The notes beneath the pieces are model-generated. The model searched no databases. It worked only from the letters and a program-made list of their open reading frames with translations, and was not told the DNA's origin. Position numbers and translations under genes: made by a program. A stretch of DNA of 50,866 nt. Origin: Chthoniobacterales bacterium. Lineage in GTDB: Bacteria; Verrucomicrobiota; Verrucomicrobiia; Chthoniobacterales; UBA6821. The stretch lies in the NCBI GenBank assembly GCA_019747735.1, contig JAIEQL010000034.1:1-50866 (forward strand), in the 5' to 3' direction. Positions 34,629 to 43,334 of this stretch are shown piece by piece (position 1 is the first letter of the stretch; every line of letters starts with the position of its first letter).

Positions 34629-35188
34629 TTAATCCAGGTCTTGGTAACATTCTTTACGGATTTGTTCGAGAGAGAGCATTTCTTTTTCTCTGCTACAATA
34701 ATCTCTTACTATTTTTCCTTCATAGAGTGCAATAAGCCGGTTTCCATAGCCCAAGGCATGATCGAGATTATGAGTGCAAATGATTGCGGTGAGATTGTGG
34801 GTAGTGATTTTTTCCCGCATCAACTGCATCAATTTTTCTGCTACAGTTAGATCAAGGGGACTTGTGTGTTGGTCAAACAGCACAATTTTTGGGTTGGCTA
34901 AAAAGCAGGCGCTAGTATTAAGGCTTGCTGCTCTCCTCCGGAAAAATTTTTACAAGGTGTGTTCAGATGAGTAGCTAACTTGGGATTAAATTCAGCAAGG
35001 TAGTTTTGAAGTTGACTTCTTTTTGTGATAGAAGCAAGGAGACAATTTTCTTTAACAGTAAGATTAGAAAATACGGAATCAAGAGGTTGCTGTGTTAGCG
35101 TGGTAACGGACCGTGCCCGTTGTTTTGTCGAATAGGATTGGAGTGGCATTCCCTCAATGGTGAGTGTTTCTTGCTGCGATGGGTAACG
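34629..35188 (-). pseudogene. ABC transporter ATP-binding protein remnant, frameshifted
   Basis: Two frames together read TIEGMPLQSYSTKQRARSVTTLTQQP, LTVKENCLLA, KNFSGGEQQALILA, then NPKIVLFDQHTSPLDL, AIICTHNLDHALGYGNRLIALYEGKIV and an EKEMLSLEQIR tail. This order matches the ATPase of a YcjX/TrpX-like (COG1101) importer. The Walker A part is missing. A one-base loss in a T-run near 34900 breaks the frame (GCTTTTTAG where six T residues would restore it). The catalytic Glu after Walker B is Gln. It is a pseudogene, joined in frame at its upstream side to MFS sequence. Confidence 0.75.
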
Positions 35189-35680
35189 GCTATCGAGGAG
35201 CTTGCTTCTAATTTGATAACCTACAAAACAGAGTAGGCTTCCCAACACAAAGGGAATGCGCCATCCGAAAGAATGAATTTGTTCCGGTGTTAAGTAATGA
35301 GTGATGAGGGGATTGATCAGAAGATGATTCCACCTAAGGGGAGAGCGATATATAGTCAAATTACTTAAAAATTACACAAAATTGACGTGATCTTTTCAGG
35401 AAAAGACTGCGTTCTCATTACTCCCGTTATAAGATATAGCACTCGCTCTTCGGCCTTGCCTTTTCTAAAAATCTCTGCGTTCTTTCATATAATTTCTAAC
35501 TAATTTGACTATAACCAATTAAAAAGACTGAATAGCTCGCAATAATAGTGATGAATCGATTGCCTCTGGGAAAAAATTGAGTGGCAAAATAGGCAGCAAG
35601 CAGTCCATAGACTGTAAAATCATAAAACTCCAACATCCCTCCAATGCGGGAGAGAAGGATGATTTTTTTGCTCTGGAGCT
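35189..35680 (-). pseudogene. MFS transporter remnant split by MITE-B
   Basis: Reading the minus strand, 35680-35514 gives SKKIILLSRIGGMLEFYDF-TVYGLLAAYFATQFFP, the first helix of an MHS-type major facilitator. The MITE-B copy (35351-35513) follows. Then 35350-35189 gives LTPEQIHSFGWRIPFVLGSLLCFVGYQIRSKLLDS, the region of helices 5-6. About 100 residues between the two parts, and everything after helix 6, are gone. The frame then runs straight into the ABC remnant. No start codon is left. Confidence 0.7.
35351..35513. mobile_element. MITE-B copy 1 (163 bp)
   Basis: The ends tatagtcaaattacttaaaaatta and taatttctaactaatttgactata form inverted repeats of about 24 bp with few mismatches, flanked by TA. 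The interior (ttgacgtgatcttttcagg ... ctcttcggccttgcc) has no ORF. It is almost identical to copy 2 at 36110-36272. It interrupts the MFS remnant. Confidence 0.85.
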
Positions 35681-35847
35681 AATTTTTTTTCCATACTTCT
35701 TTCTTTAGGTATTATGAAATGGTAAATGGAGTTAACGAGTCTAGTATCATCTCAAAAATCCCGGGCAACGCTAACAAATGGCGTTGAGCAAGAGGGGCAG
35801 TCCCGCAATTTGCGACTGTTTCTGCAAATTGACTGGTACTGACCCGA

Positions 35848-35984
35848 ATGGCGCTAAATTAAGAAAATTACTAACGTAGCCAACGCAGGAAGAAATTAGC
35901 CACAAAAGAACACAAAGAACGCAGAGATAAAATTTTTTATAAAAAATTTTAATGTTAAAAAGTTACGATCATAAGAAAAATCAG
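35848..35984. repeat. Dispersed repeat, copy 2
   Basis: It is near-identical to 13892-14028. In this copy a partner arm about 100 bp downstream (aattcttttgtg...ctttgtggctaatt, to about 36074) forms a long imperfect hairpin with its gccacaaaagaacacaaag arm. Confidence 0.75.
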
Positions 35985-36109
35985 AACGAAAAGTGAATGC
36001 CTTTGCCTTAAGCTCTTAGAATTTTTTTATAAAAAAATTCTTTTGTGTTTTTTTGTGCTCTTTGTGGCTAATTATTTTCTGAAATGAACTGATGTTGGCA
36101 GTCACAAGA

Positions 36110-36272
36110 TATAGTCAAATTACTTAGAAATTACACAAAATTGACGTGATCTTTTCAGGAAAAGACTGCGTTCTCATTACTCCCGTTATAAGATATAGCG
36201 CTCGCTCTTCGGCCTTGCCTTTTCTAAAAATCTCTGCGTTCTTTCATATAATTTCTAAGTAATTTAACTATA
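36110..36272. mobile_element. MITE-B copy 2 (163 bp)
   Basis: It has the same length and nearly the same sequence as copy 1, with ends tatagtcaaattacttagaaatta and taatttctaagtaatttaactata. It is flanked by TA. The ends match each other better than in copy 1. Confidence 0.85.
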
Positions 36273-36487
36273 AAGCAGTTTTTGAACGATTTCAAACCGA
36301 GCAAAATATCCCAAAATGCCCTTAACTTAGCGTCATTCGGTACTGACCCCATTGCTCATGACCCGCTTGCTCCAGAAATTTTCTTTCCCAGAAAAATTGA
36401 GATGATACCGAGCCGGAGATGCCTTAAAAACCATCGTATTAGAGCTTCAGACTATTTAATTGAGATAGTAAAATCAATATTCTTTTT

Positions 36488-38815
36488 GTGAAAAAAAATC
36501 TACTTTTAGCTTTATTATTTTTTTTGTTTTCTTGTGGTCTAGCTCATAGCTTGGATCTCTATGTTGGGCAAGATGGAACTCAATCTGTCGACAACCCTCC
36601 GCTAGGTGTGTATAGCGATATTTTTGTTGGACCAAGTACTTATTCTAGTAACCAAATTAGTTATCACAACTCATTTGGCGGTATACCTATGTTTTATGGG
36701 ACAATGTATGTTGGAAACTCTTCCTCCTCGACTGGCAATCAATTAATAATGTATTATAATAGCTTGATTACTGGGGCGTTTACTATTGGTAATGGTTCTA
36801 GTGGTAATTTAGCGCTATCAATTCAAGAAAATACTATAAATAGTTCAGGTCCATTATATGTGGGGTTATCTGGTAACGAGAATATCTTTTTTTTGAAAGG
36901 TGCAAGTATATGGACGAATCAAGGTCATGCTTATGCTGGTAACAACATTAGTGATAGCAATCTTATCATAATAGACGAAAGATCTTTTTTGTGTGTTGAT
37001 TCACTTACTATTGGTTATAGTTTTTCTGATTATAATAGTGTAAATGTTTTAAATTTTTCATCATTAGAATGTACAACTGATTCAACCAATTTAGTAATTG
37101 GGTGTGGTGGCAATAGTAATCAACTGCTTATTAGTAACGGAGGAACTGTTTCAGCTTTTTCAGCTATTATAGGAGAATCTAATGGTGATAATGGAAATAA
37201 TATTACCCTTAATGGAAGTAACTCCTCTTTAATTATCAATAATACTAATTACTTTCCTTTTATTGTAGGGTTTAATGGTTTTAGTAATAGTTTTCTTCTT
37301 ACTAATGAGGCTAATTTTTCTTGTTATTATGGTGTTATCGGATATGGAAGTGCTGCTTCTAATAATTCAGTGACCATACCTGGTGGTTCAATTTGGACTA
37401 ATAATCAAAATTTTTATATTGGATTTACTGGAGACAGCAACAATTTAATTATTACTAATGGAGGCCAGATTATTGTGACAGGTACTGCTCAAGGCCCTTC
37501 TCCTTTTGGCAGTTCTTATATTGGGTTGTTTTCTTCTAGTAATAGTGTTCTTGTCACAGGGGTTGGTTCACTCTGGGGTAATAGTGGAAATCTCTTTGTT
37601 GGAAATTTTGGGTCCTATAATTCTCTTACTATTGAAGATGGGGGTGAGGTGGTCGATTATAACACTATTACTTATATTATTTTAACCAACAGCAGTGGTC
37701 TTGTCGCAACTAATTATACAACTAATTTTGCAGGCACTCTTGGAGCGATGCCCGGTTATATGGGAGATAGCGTTACACTTTCAGGAAGTAACTCTCTTTG
37801 GACTAATAGTGGAGAGGTGGCTATTGGTTATGCAGGAGCTAAAAACAGCCTCACCGTCAATGGTGGTACTGTTGTGGATTATAATGGCTATGTTGGTTAT
37901 TTAGCCACCTCTTCTAATAACAGTGTAATAATTAATGGTGCTAATTCATTATGGATTAATTCAGGGAATCTTTATCTTGGTTATCAAGGGCCTGGTAATA
38001 CTATAACTATTACAAATGGAGGTCAAGTGGTGGATGGAAATGGATATGTAGGTTACGGTTCTAATTCTTATAACAATGCTGTTTTTGTAGGCCCTAATTC
38101 AATTTGGAGTAATAGTGGAAATCTTTATATAGGAACTACTAATAACACTACTGCTACAACAGGGCAAGGGAGTGTTACTGTTAATAATGGTACTGTTGTT
38201 GCGCAAAATATCTACGTTGGTAAAACTAGTAGTTATAATTCTGGAGGGAGCGTCACTCTTGCAAAAAACTTATATCTTCAAGGAGGAAAAACAGGAAAAG
38301 CAACATTAAGTTATGTGGGGGCAGATGTAGTAACAGTCGGGAGTACTATTCTTGGTAATGGTTATATAAAAATTGATGGAGATACAGTAAACTTTACTGG
38401 CACTAATAATTATACAGGAACAACAAAAATATTATCTGGGACAGCCATTGCTTCTACAGCTACGGCTTTTGGAACCAGTGATGTTTTTCTAGGGGCAAGT
38501 AATAAAAAAACAGCTGCCAAATTAGCAGTGGACTCTAATATTGCTTGTAGTATTAGCAAATTAACTGTCAATAATACCAATGCAACGCTTCAACTGAATT
38601 CTGGTGCTACTCTTGCTATAAAGAGATTTGATATAGGAACTAACACCATTAATCTTAATCTTAATAATTATAGATTATCTAATGTTCCTAAGGAGATAAT
38701 AACATGGAGAACAGATAATCGAAAAGGCCATGACATTTTTTCTATTACAAACTCTGATGGGATAAAAAAAATAGAAACTAACAATAAAGTATATATCGAA
38801 TCAATAGCACCATAG
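36488..38815 (+). CDS. Secreted passenger-like protein without beta-barrel (autotransporter paralogue)
   Basis: The 775 aa start at a GTG with a clear signal peptide (MKKNLLLALLFFLFSCGLAHS). The rest is the same Asn/Gly/Ser-rich beta-helix repeat as the 18525-22985 autotransporter, with GSIWTNNQNFYIGFTG, GGQVVDGNGYVGYGS, SNSGNLYIG and TGQGSVTVNNGTVVAQNIYVG all having counterparts there. Identity is roughly 60% over the middle 400 residues. It ends IETNNKVYIESIAP at the point that corresponds to about residue 890 of the other protein, so the barrel and the Thr/Ala-rich part are missing. Either it is a truncated gene or an exported passenger used without its own translocator. The base composition is AT-rich like the first part of the paralogue. 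Confidence 0.75.
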   Translation: MKKNLLLALLFFLFSCGLAHSLDLYVGQDGTQSVDNPPLGVYSDIFVGPSTYSSNQISYHNSFGGIPMFYGTMYVGNSSSSTGNQLIMYYNSLITGAFTIGNGSSGNLALSIQENTINSSGPLYVGLSGNENIFFLKGASIWTNQGHAYAGNNISDSNLIIIDERSFLCVDSLTIGYSFSDYNSVNVLNFSSLECTTDSTNLVIGCGGNSNQLLISNGGTVSAFSAIIGESNGDNGNNITLNGSNSSLIINNTNYFPFIVGFNGFSNSFLLTNEANFSCYYGVIGYGSAASNNSVTIPGGSIWTNNQNFYIGFTGDSNNLIITNGGQIIVTGTAQGPSPFGSSYIGLFSSSNSVLVTGVGSLWGNSGNLFVGNFGSYNSLTIEDGGEVVDYNTITYIILTNSSGLVATNYTTNFAGTLGAMPGYMGDSVTLSGSNSLWTNSGEVAIGYAGAKNSLTVNGGTVVDYNGYVGYLATSSNNSVIINGANSLWINSGNLYLGYQGPGNTITITNGGQVVDGNGYVGYGSNSYNNAVFVGPNSIWSNSGNLYIGTTNNTTATTGQGSVTVNNGTVVAQNIYVGKTSSYNSGGSVTLAKNLYLQGGKTGKATLSYVGADVVTVGSTILGNGYIKIDGDTVNFTGTNNYTGTTKILSGTAIASTATAFGTSDVFLGASNKKTAAKLAVDSNIACSISKLTVNNTNATLQLNSGATLAIKRFDIGTNTINLNLNNYRLSNVPKEIITWRTDNRKGHDIFSITNSDGIKKIETNNKVYIESIAP

Positions 38816-38817
38816 TC

Positions 38818-39798
38818 CTAAAAACTATTAGCAATCGTCCTTATCATCAAAGAAGGTTCTGTTAAGGGAGCTAAAAAGGAGGTGGTTTTTACTTCAGTAA
38901 TAGTGAAGCGACTAACAAAAGGGCTTACATCCAGAAGAGTTTGCTCAGTAAAGAAGTCGCTTTCTTGGTGACTTAGGAGCATGACGGGAGCTTCTATGGG
39001 TGAGAGGCGTATATTTTGCCAAAAACGAGGTGTGCTCTGGGCCAAAAAGGCATGTTCTGAACCATACTGCTGTGCTGTTGAAGTCAGTACATGAGTGGCT
39101 TCTAACAATCTAGGATCTTCCTCAGAAAATCCTGAGTTCAGTAGCCATTCTTTAATAGTAGCCTCTGTACTAAAATAGCGTCGATAAGCGATGCGGGCTA
39201 AGCTAGAAAACCACGTGAGTCGTCGTGGAAATAGGAGAGAAGGCATTGTTCGAACTGTTAACAAAGGCCTCCAAAGCAGTAAGCGAGAGACCTTCGTTGG
39301 ATGGTAGGCAGCTAAGAGCAAAGCAATGTTGGCTGTTAATCCCGAAGCAATGAGAGTCACAGGATGTCCTCCTGTAGTGGTATCAAGAAATTGAGCCAAT
39401 GCATGAACGTGAGCCATAGCGGTAATCGCTGGATTGGGGCGCTGTGACTCTCCAAAGCCAATAAGGTCAGGAACAAGGACATGATGCTGGGGAGCAAAAG
39501 CAGGATAAACTTTAGACCATTCAAAAGAAGAGGCTCCCGGAAAAACGCCATGGAGAAAAACCAGTGGTGACTCTCCACTCTTGCCTGCCGTATGGTAGAC
39601 AATTTCCCCCGAAGAGGTATTGAGGACGCGCGTTGCAAAAACTGCCGGAGAGATAGAGTCAGGAATCTGAGTACGAGAAAAAGAACGACGCCATCCAAAA
39701 CGCAATGCAAGAGCAAGAGCTCCTACAAGACCAACCCCCAAACCAGCACCAATACTCATTCCAAGAGGGGTATGCTTTCTTGAGTTTTGATAATGCAT
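38818..39798 (-). CDS. Alpha/beta-hydrolase-fold membrane-anchored protein, atypical catalytic residues
   Basis: The 326-aa protein has a membrane anchor near the start (about 13-33, GMSIGAGLGVGLVGALALAL). An alpha/beta hydrolase core follows, with LVFLHGVFPGASSFEW (oxyanion HG region) and VLVPDLIGFGES. The nucleophile elbow, normally GxSxG, reads LIASGLTAN, so a Ser is present in an altered frame of small residues. The strand that should carry the catalytic His reads TTSFLAPLTEPS with no His. Catalysis is therefore doubtful, and a structural or altered role is possible. Neighbouring genes give no hint. The fold is well supported; the substrate is unknown. Confidence 0.7.
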   Translation of the reverse strand: MHYQNSRKHTPLGMSIGAGLGVGLVGALALALRFGWRRSFSRTQIPDSISPAVFATRVLNTSSGEIVYHTAGKSGESPLVFLHGVFPGASSFEWSKVYPAFAPQHHVLVPDLIGFGESQRPNPAITAMAHVHALAQFLDTTTGGHPVTLIASGLTANIALLLAAYHPTKVSRLLLWRPLLTVRTMPSLLFPRRLTWFSSLARIAYRRYFSTEATIKEWLLNSGFSEEDPRLLEATHVLTSTAQQYGSEHAFLAQSTPRFWQNIRLSPIEAPVMLLSHQESDFFTEQTLLDVSPFVSRFTITEVKTTSFLAPLTEPSLMIRTIANSF

Positions 39799-39896
39799 AA
39801 GTAGTGTAATAAAAATTCACAGGGATAAAAACGATGAAAGGGATAAGAAATTCTTCATCCCTTCTATCTCTTCCATCTCTCTAAATATCTTTCAGC

Positions 39897-40991
39897 CTAT
39901 TCAACAAGCTGCGAAGAAGGCTCTAAATGAACTCTGCCTCGGCCTTCAACAATAGTTCCGATTACTTTTCCTCCCAGCTTGCGAGCGATCAGTTCGCCTT
40001 TTTTTTGGGAGACCACAAAAACCATTCCTATGCCCATGTTAAAAACACGGTACATCTCCAGAGGGTCTATTTTTCCACCATGGCAAAGAATTTTAAAGAG
40101 CGGAGGAATCGTCCATTTTTCGGTATCAATAGCGGCATCACAGTCTTGAGGAAGCACCCGTGGTAGATTGTCAATGAGCCCTCCACCAGTAATGTGTGCT
40201 GCAGCATGGAGGGCCTTTGGGCCGAACAGAGACATTTTATCAAATTCTGGAAGGTAGCTACGATGAATTTTGAGGAGTTCTTCTTCTAAAGTTGTTGTTA
40301 ATCCCAGTGGCTTATCGGAAAATTTTAGCTTCATTTTCTCAAAGAGCACCTGACGTGCGAGGGAGTATCCATTGGTGTGAAGCCCATTGGAAGGAAGTCC
40401 AATCAAGGTATCACCGGCTTTGACGCGGTGCCCATCGAGAAGACTCTTACGATCGACAACTCCAACAATAGTTCCCGCCAAGTCGTATTCTCCTGAGTGA
40501 TATAATCCTGGCATTTGGGCCGTCTCTCCTCCAATCAAAGCGCATCCTGCTTTTTTGCAAGCGCTCGCTAAGCCAGATAAAATCTGCTGGATAACGTTAG
40601 TCTCTAGTTTTTCTGTAGCAAGATAGTCCAAGAAAAAAAGAGGGCGAGCTCCTGTGACTGCGATATCGTTGAGGCAATGGTTGACCAGATCAGCTCCAAT
40701 GGTGTTGTGGCGATCAGTGGCAAAAGCAATCTTGAGCTTAGTCCCCACACCATCAGTGCTGGAGACAAGAACCGGATTTTTTATTTTTCGCTTTTTAAAA
40801 TTGGGTTGAAACAATCCTCCAAATCCCCCAATTCCACCTAACACTTCCGCTCCATGAGTTGGACGAACAATCTTTCCAATCCCTGATTTTAGCTGATTGC
40901 CAAGGTGGACGTTCACCCCTGATTGTGAATAAGCACTGGTGCTAGCCTTCTTGTTGAGGCGTTGTGCAGCGGAGAGAGTTTTAGAAGGCAT
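39897..40991 (-). CDS. purM: Phosphoribosylformylglycinamidine cyclo-ligase (AIR synthetase)
   Basis: This enzyme makes aminoimidazole ribotide from FGAM with ATP, the fifth step of purine synthesis. The 364 aa show YSQSGVNVHLGNQL, PVLVSSTDGVGTKLKIA, NHCLNDIAVTGARPLFFLDYLA, GGETAQMPGLY, GLHTNGYSLAR and AHITGGGLIDNLPRVLP, all PurM landmarks. It is slightly longer than usual because of an N-terminal Ser/Lys stretch. It lies 73 bp downstream of purF on the same strand, probably one operon. Confidence 0.95.
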   Translation of the reverse strand: MPSKTLSAAQRLNKKASTSAYSQSGVNVHLGNQLKSGIGKIVRPTHGAEVLGGIGGFGGLFQPNFKKRKIKNPVLVSSTDGVGTKLKIAFATDRHNTIGADLVNHCLNDIAVTGARPLFFLDYLATEKLETNVIQQILSGLASACKKAGCALIGGETAQMPGLYHSGEYDLAGTIVGVVDRKSLLDGHRVKAGDTLIGLPSNGLHTNGYSLARQVLFEKMKLKFSDKPLGLTTTLEEELLKIHRSYLPEFDKMSLFGPKALHAAAHITGGGLIDNLPRVLPQDCDAAIDTEKWTIPPLFKILCHGGKIDPLEMYRVFNMGIGMVFVVSQKKGELIARKLGGKVIGTIVEGRGRVHLEPSSQLVE

Positions 40992-41064
40992 AGGAAATAT
41001 TAGGAGTTAACTGTCGCTTCCATCTCTGTGAATAATTCTTCTGTTTTTTTTGTGAGATGAAATT

Positions 41065-42441
41065 TCAAGTTTGTTGTGGCGTCGGATACTTTCCCGTGAA
41101 ACAGGCCAAGCAAAAGCTTTGTTCATCACATTCTGTTGCTCGGACCATTCCTGGAATATCTAGATATCCGATGCTATCGACATTGAGGTAGGCTTTCATC
41201 TCCTCCAAAGAATATTGATTAGCTATTAATTCTTTAGGATCTGGAAAATCGATGCCGTAGTAACAGGGGTGCCGATGAGGTGGGCAGCTGATCCGAAGGT
41301 GTACCTCCTTGGCTCCTGCTTTACGAAGATTGACAATGCGTGTTCTGGCTGTGGTGCCTCGCACTACCGAGTCATCCACAATAACCACTCGTTTTCCTTG
41401 GATGGCCTCAGGCACTAGGTTGAGTTTGACGCGGACATTAAAATCCCGAATGAGCTGCGTGGGCTGAATAAAAGTTCGTCCAACATAATGGTTCCGGACG
41501 AAGGCTGCTTGGTAGGGGATCTTGAGCTCCTCTGCAAAACCGAGAGCCGCATAGATGCCTGAGTCCGGAACAGGGATGACGCAGTCGGCCTCAACAGGAT
41601 GAAGCCGTGCAAGCTCTTGACCCATGCGGATGCGGGCTTGGCTCACATTTTTTTTGCGCAAATTGCTATCAGGGCGGGCAAAATAGACATATTCAAAAAT
41701 GCAGAAAGCTTCTTTCTTTTTTTGAAAAGGAAATTCAGAGCGTACCCCTGCGGCACTGATAAAAACTGCTTCTCCTGGCTCAACATCCCGAACAAACGTT
41801 GCTCCAATAAGATCAAAAGCGCACGTTTCCGAAGAAATAACCCAGGCATCATCAAGCTTGCCAAGGGAGAGGGGACGAAATCCATGGGGATCACGTAAAC
41901 CAACCATCTCTTTTTCTCCAATGATGATAAGTGAAAAAGCTCCTTCAAGTTGTTGAAGTGATTCCATGGAAACGCTGGATTCCTTATTGGAAGGGGGTTT
42001 GGCTAGGAGTTGTAAAATGATTTCGCTGTCAGAGGTTGCTTGAAAGAGAGCTCCTTTTTGGATCAACTCTGCGCGAAGAGCCTCTGCATTGATGAGATTG
42101 CCATTATGGGCAATAGCAATTTGGCCATGGGCGGTGGTGGCACTCAGAGGTTGGGCATTGAGGAGTGTGCTGGAGCCGGTTGTCGAGTAGCGGACATGGC
42201 CGATGGCGTAAGGTCCCGTGAGCTTTGCGAGGTCTTGCTCTTGGAAAAGTTGAGAGACAAGCCCCATCCCTTTGAAAAGATGAAAGGGACTCCCATCTCC
42301 ATCGTGGCTAATGATCCCAGCACTCTCTTGCCCGCGATGCTGCAAGGCAAAAAGGCCATAGGAAGTGAGAAGGGCTGCCTGCGGATGGCCATAGACCCCG
42401 AAGACACCGCATTCGTGGGAGGGATAGTTAGAGGGTTTCAC
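41065..42441 (-). CDS. purF: Amidophosphoribosyltransferase
   Basis: This enzyme catalyses the first committed step of purine synthesis, moving the glutamine amide to PRPP. The 458 aa include a class II glutamine amidotransferase domain. The nucleophile Cys11 follows a 10-residue propeptide (SHECGVFGVYG) that must be removed. LQHRGQESAGI and ATSDSEIILQL are family blocks. The PRPP-binding domain has VVIVDDSVVRGTTA. Late cysteines (CDEQSFCLACFTGKYP) match the Fe-S type PurF of Bacillus, so an Fe-S cluster is likely. It is head of the purF-purM unit. Confidence 0.95.
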   Translation of the reverse strand: MKPSNYPSHECGVFGVYGHPQAALLTSYGLFALQHRGQESAGIISHDGDGSPFHLFKGMGLVSQLFQEQDLAKLTGPYAIGHVRYSTTGSSTLLNAQPLSATTAHGQIAIAHNGNLINAEALRAELIQKGALFQATSDSEIILQLLAKPPSNKESSVSMESLQQLEGAFSLIIIGEKEMVGLRDPHGFRPLSLGKLDDAWVISSETCAFDLIGATFVRDVEPGEAVFISAAGVRSEFPFQKKKEAFCIFEYVYFARPDSNLRKKNVSQARIRMGQELARLHPVEADCVIPVPDSGIYAALGFAEELKIPYQAAFVRNHYVGRTFIQPTQLIRDFNVRVKLNLVPEAIQGKRVVIVDDSVVRGTTARTRIVNLRKAGAKEVHLRISCPPHRHPCYYGIDFPDPKELIANQYSLEEMKAYLNVDSIGYLDIPGMVRATECDEQSFCLACFTGKYPTPQQT

Positions 42442-42536
42442 AAAAGCGGGAGAAGGTAAGGAAAAACAAAGCGCTTTATTCTACAACCTAACAGATCCAA
42501 AAACAAGTAACGTTGTTGAGTATCATCTCTATTTTT

Positions 42537-42562
42537 CACTATACCTTTGTCGGATGAATTTA
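42537..42562. repeat. Solo end of MITE-D
   Basis: The sequence tatacctttgtcggatgaattta matches the inverted end at about 46018-46047. No partner end is nearby. It lies 45 bp before the first tandem secreted gene and may have become part of its leader. Confidence 0.45.
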
Positions 42563-42607
42563 AATAAATTGACAAAGTAATCTGTTTGCGATTTTCCAGC
42601 CGTCCTT

Positions 42608-43198
42608 ATGAAAAAAATACTCTCCCCAGTCTTCTTCCTTCTATTGTCACTCACTGCAGCCTTGGCTTTGGATCCTGTTACGGCGGTTTATAGCGGACCT
42701 TGTTATGTTAGCTTTAATAATTGTGATTGGGTGCGTGACGCGCAAGGCTCTTACATACTTTATAATTCTCCAATTAAAATTACTTGGTCAGCAACGCTTC
42801 TCACTAAGACTAAATATAGGGCTAGAGTAACAGTAGAAAGGAAATCATTAGAAGGTGCCGAGTTTGGCTTTAACGTTGCTTTCCAAAATTGGAGTCTTGA
42901 ATTTAGCACAAGCGATGAATTCATCTCTGCTTCGAATGGATGGCATCAGAAATCTGCTACTGATAATGTTGATGGTTTTACTCTTTCAAACATAGGAATG
43001 TATCGTTTGGAGTTGCAATCTTCCCCAGTTGTTACCTATGAAGCAAAAATAACCGATGAGGATACAACTATAACACCTCCTCAATATATCATTTTCTCAG
43101 GTATGCATGTAACACGAAAGAGTAATGGGCTATACGGTGGTGGGGACTATTATGTGGATTACGACCTTCAAAAGGATGATGACGCACCTTCACCTTAG
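42608..43198 (+). CDS. Secreted protein of unknown family, tandem copy 1
   Basis: The 196-aa protein has a signal peptide (MKKILSPVFFLLLSLTAALALD) and a beta-rich mature part. It shares with the next two genes a DPVT.VY start after cleavage, an I.ITWSA.L block, an F..WSLEF-DEF segment, and an ITDEDTTITPPQYIIFSG block near the end. This first copy is the most diverged and carries two Cys (CYVSFNNCDW) that could form a disulfide. It matches no family I recognise. Signal peptides and absence of membrane helices suggest periplasm or surface. Confidence 0.7.
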   Translation: MKKILSPVFFLLLSLTAALALDPVTAVYSGPCYVSFNNCDWVRDAQGSYILYNSPIKITWSATLLTKTKYRARVTVERKSLEGAEFGFNVAFQNWSLEFSTSDEFISASNGWHQKSATDNVDGFTLSNIGMYRLELQSSPVVTYEAKITDEDTTITPPQYIIFSGMHVTRKSNGLYGGGDYYVDYDLQKDDDAPSP

Positions 43199-43334
43199 CC
43201 GCTTGCTCTTGGGTTCAATTAAAAAAACGCACCCCCCTTTTACCATATTTTAAAAAGTCCAAAAATCCATTAACCTCCGTAAAAAACTCAAAACCTAAAC
43301 CTCCCATTCAAAACCCCAGTTATCTTATAAACCT

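Larger units (their letters stand above)
35744..36408. repeat. MITE-E copy 2, split by other insertions
   Basis: The left half, gtatcatctcaaaaatcccg with its core (about 35744-35850), and the right half, cggtactgacccc...ttgagatgatac (about 36335-36408), correspond to the halves of the 147-bp palindrome at 33946. About 480 bp containing two other repeat families sit between them. I read this as insertion into an older palindrome. Confidence 0.55.
35521..36487. other. Long gene-poor stretch of nested repeats
   Basis: Apart from the MFS remnant up to 35680, there is no gene here. The region holds the left half of MITE-E (35744 onward), the dispersed repeat 35848-35984, an AT-rich hairpin family to about 36074, MITE-B copy 2 (36110-36272) and the right half of MITE-E (to 36408). 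The promoter of the 36488 gene must lie in the last 80 bases, but I see no convincing -35/-10 pair. Confidence 0.6.

Noticed and set aside
34530..34850. 106-aa plus-strand ORF over the ABC remnant
   Set aside because: It opposes clear ABC motifs on the other strand. Phe-rich composition marks a shadow frame.
42040..42459. 139-aa plus-strand ORF over purF
   Set aside because: It is antisense to the amidotransferase domain of purF, whose motifs are intact.
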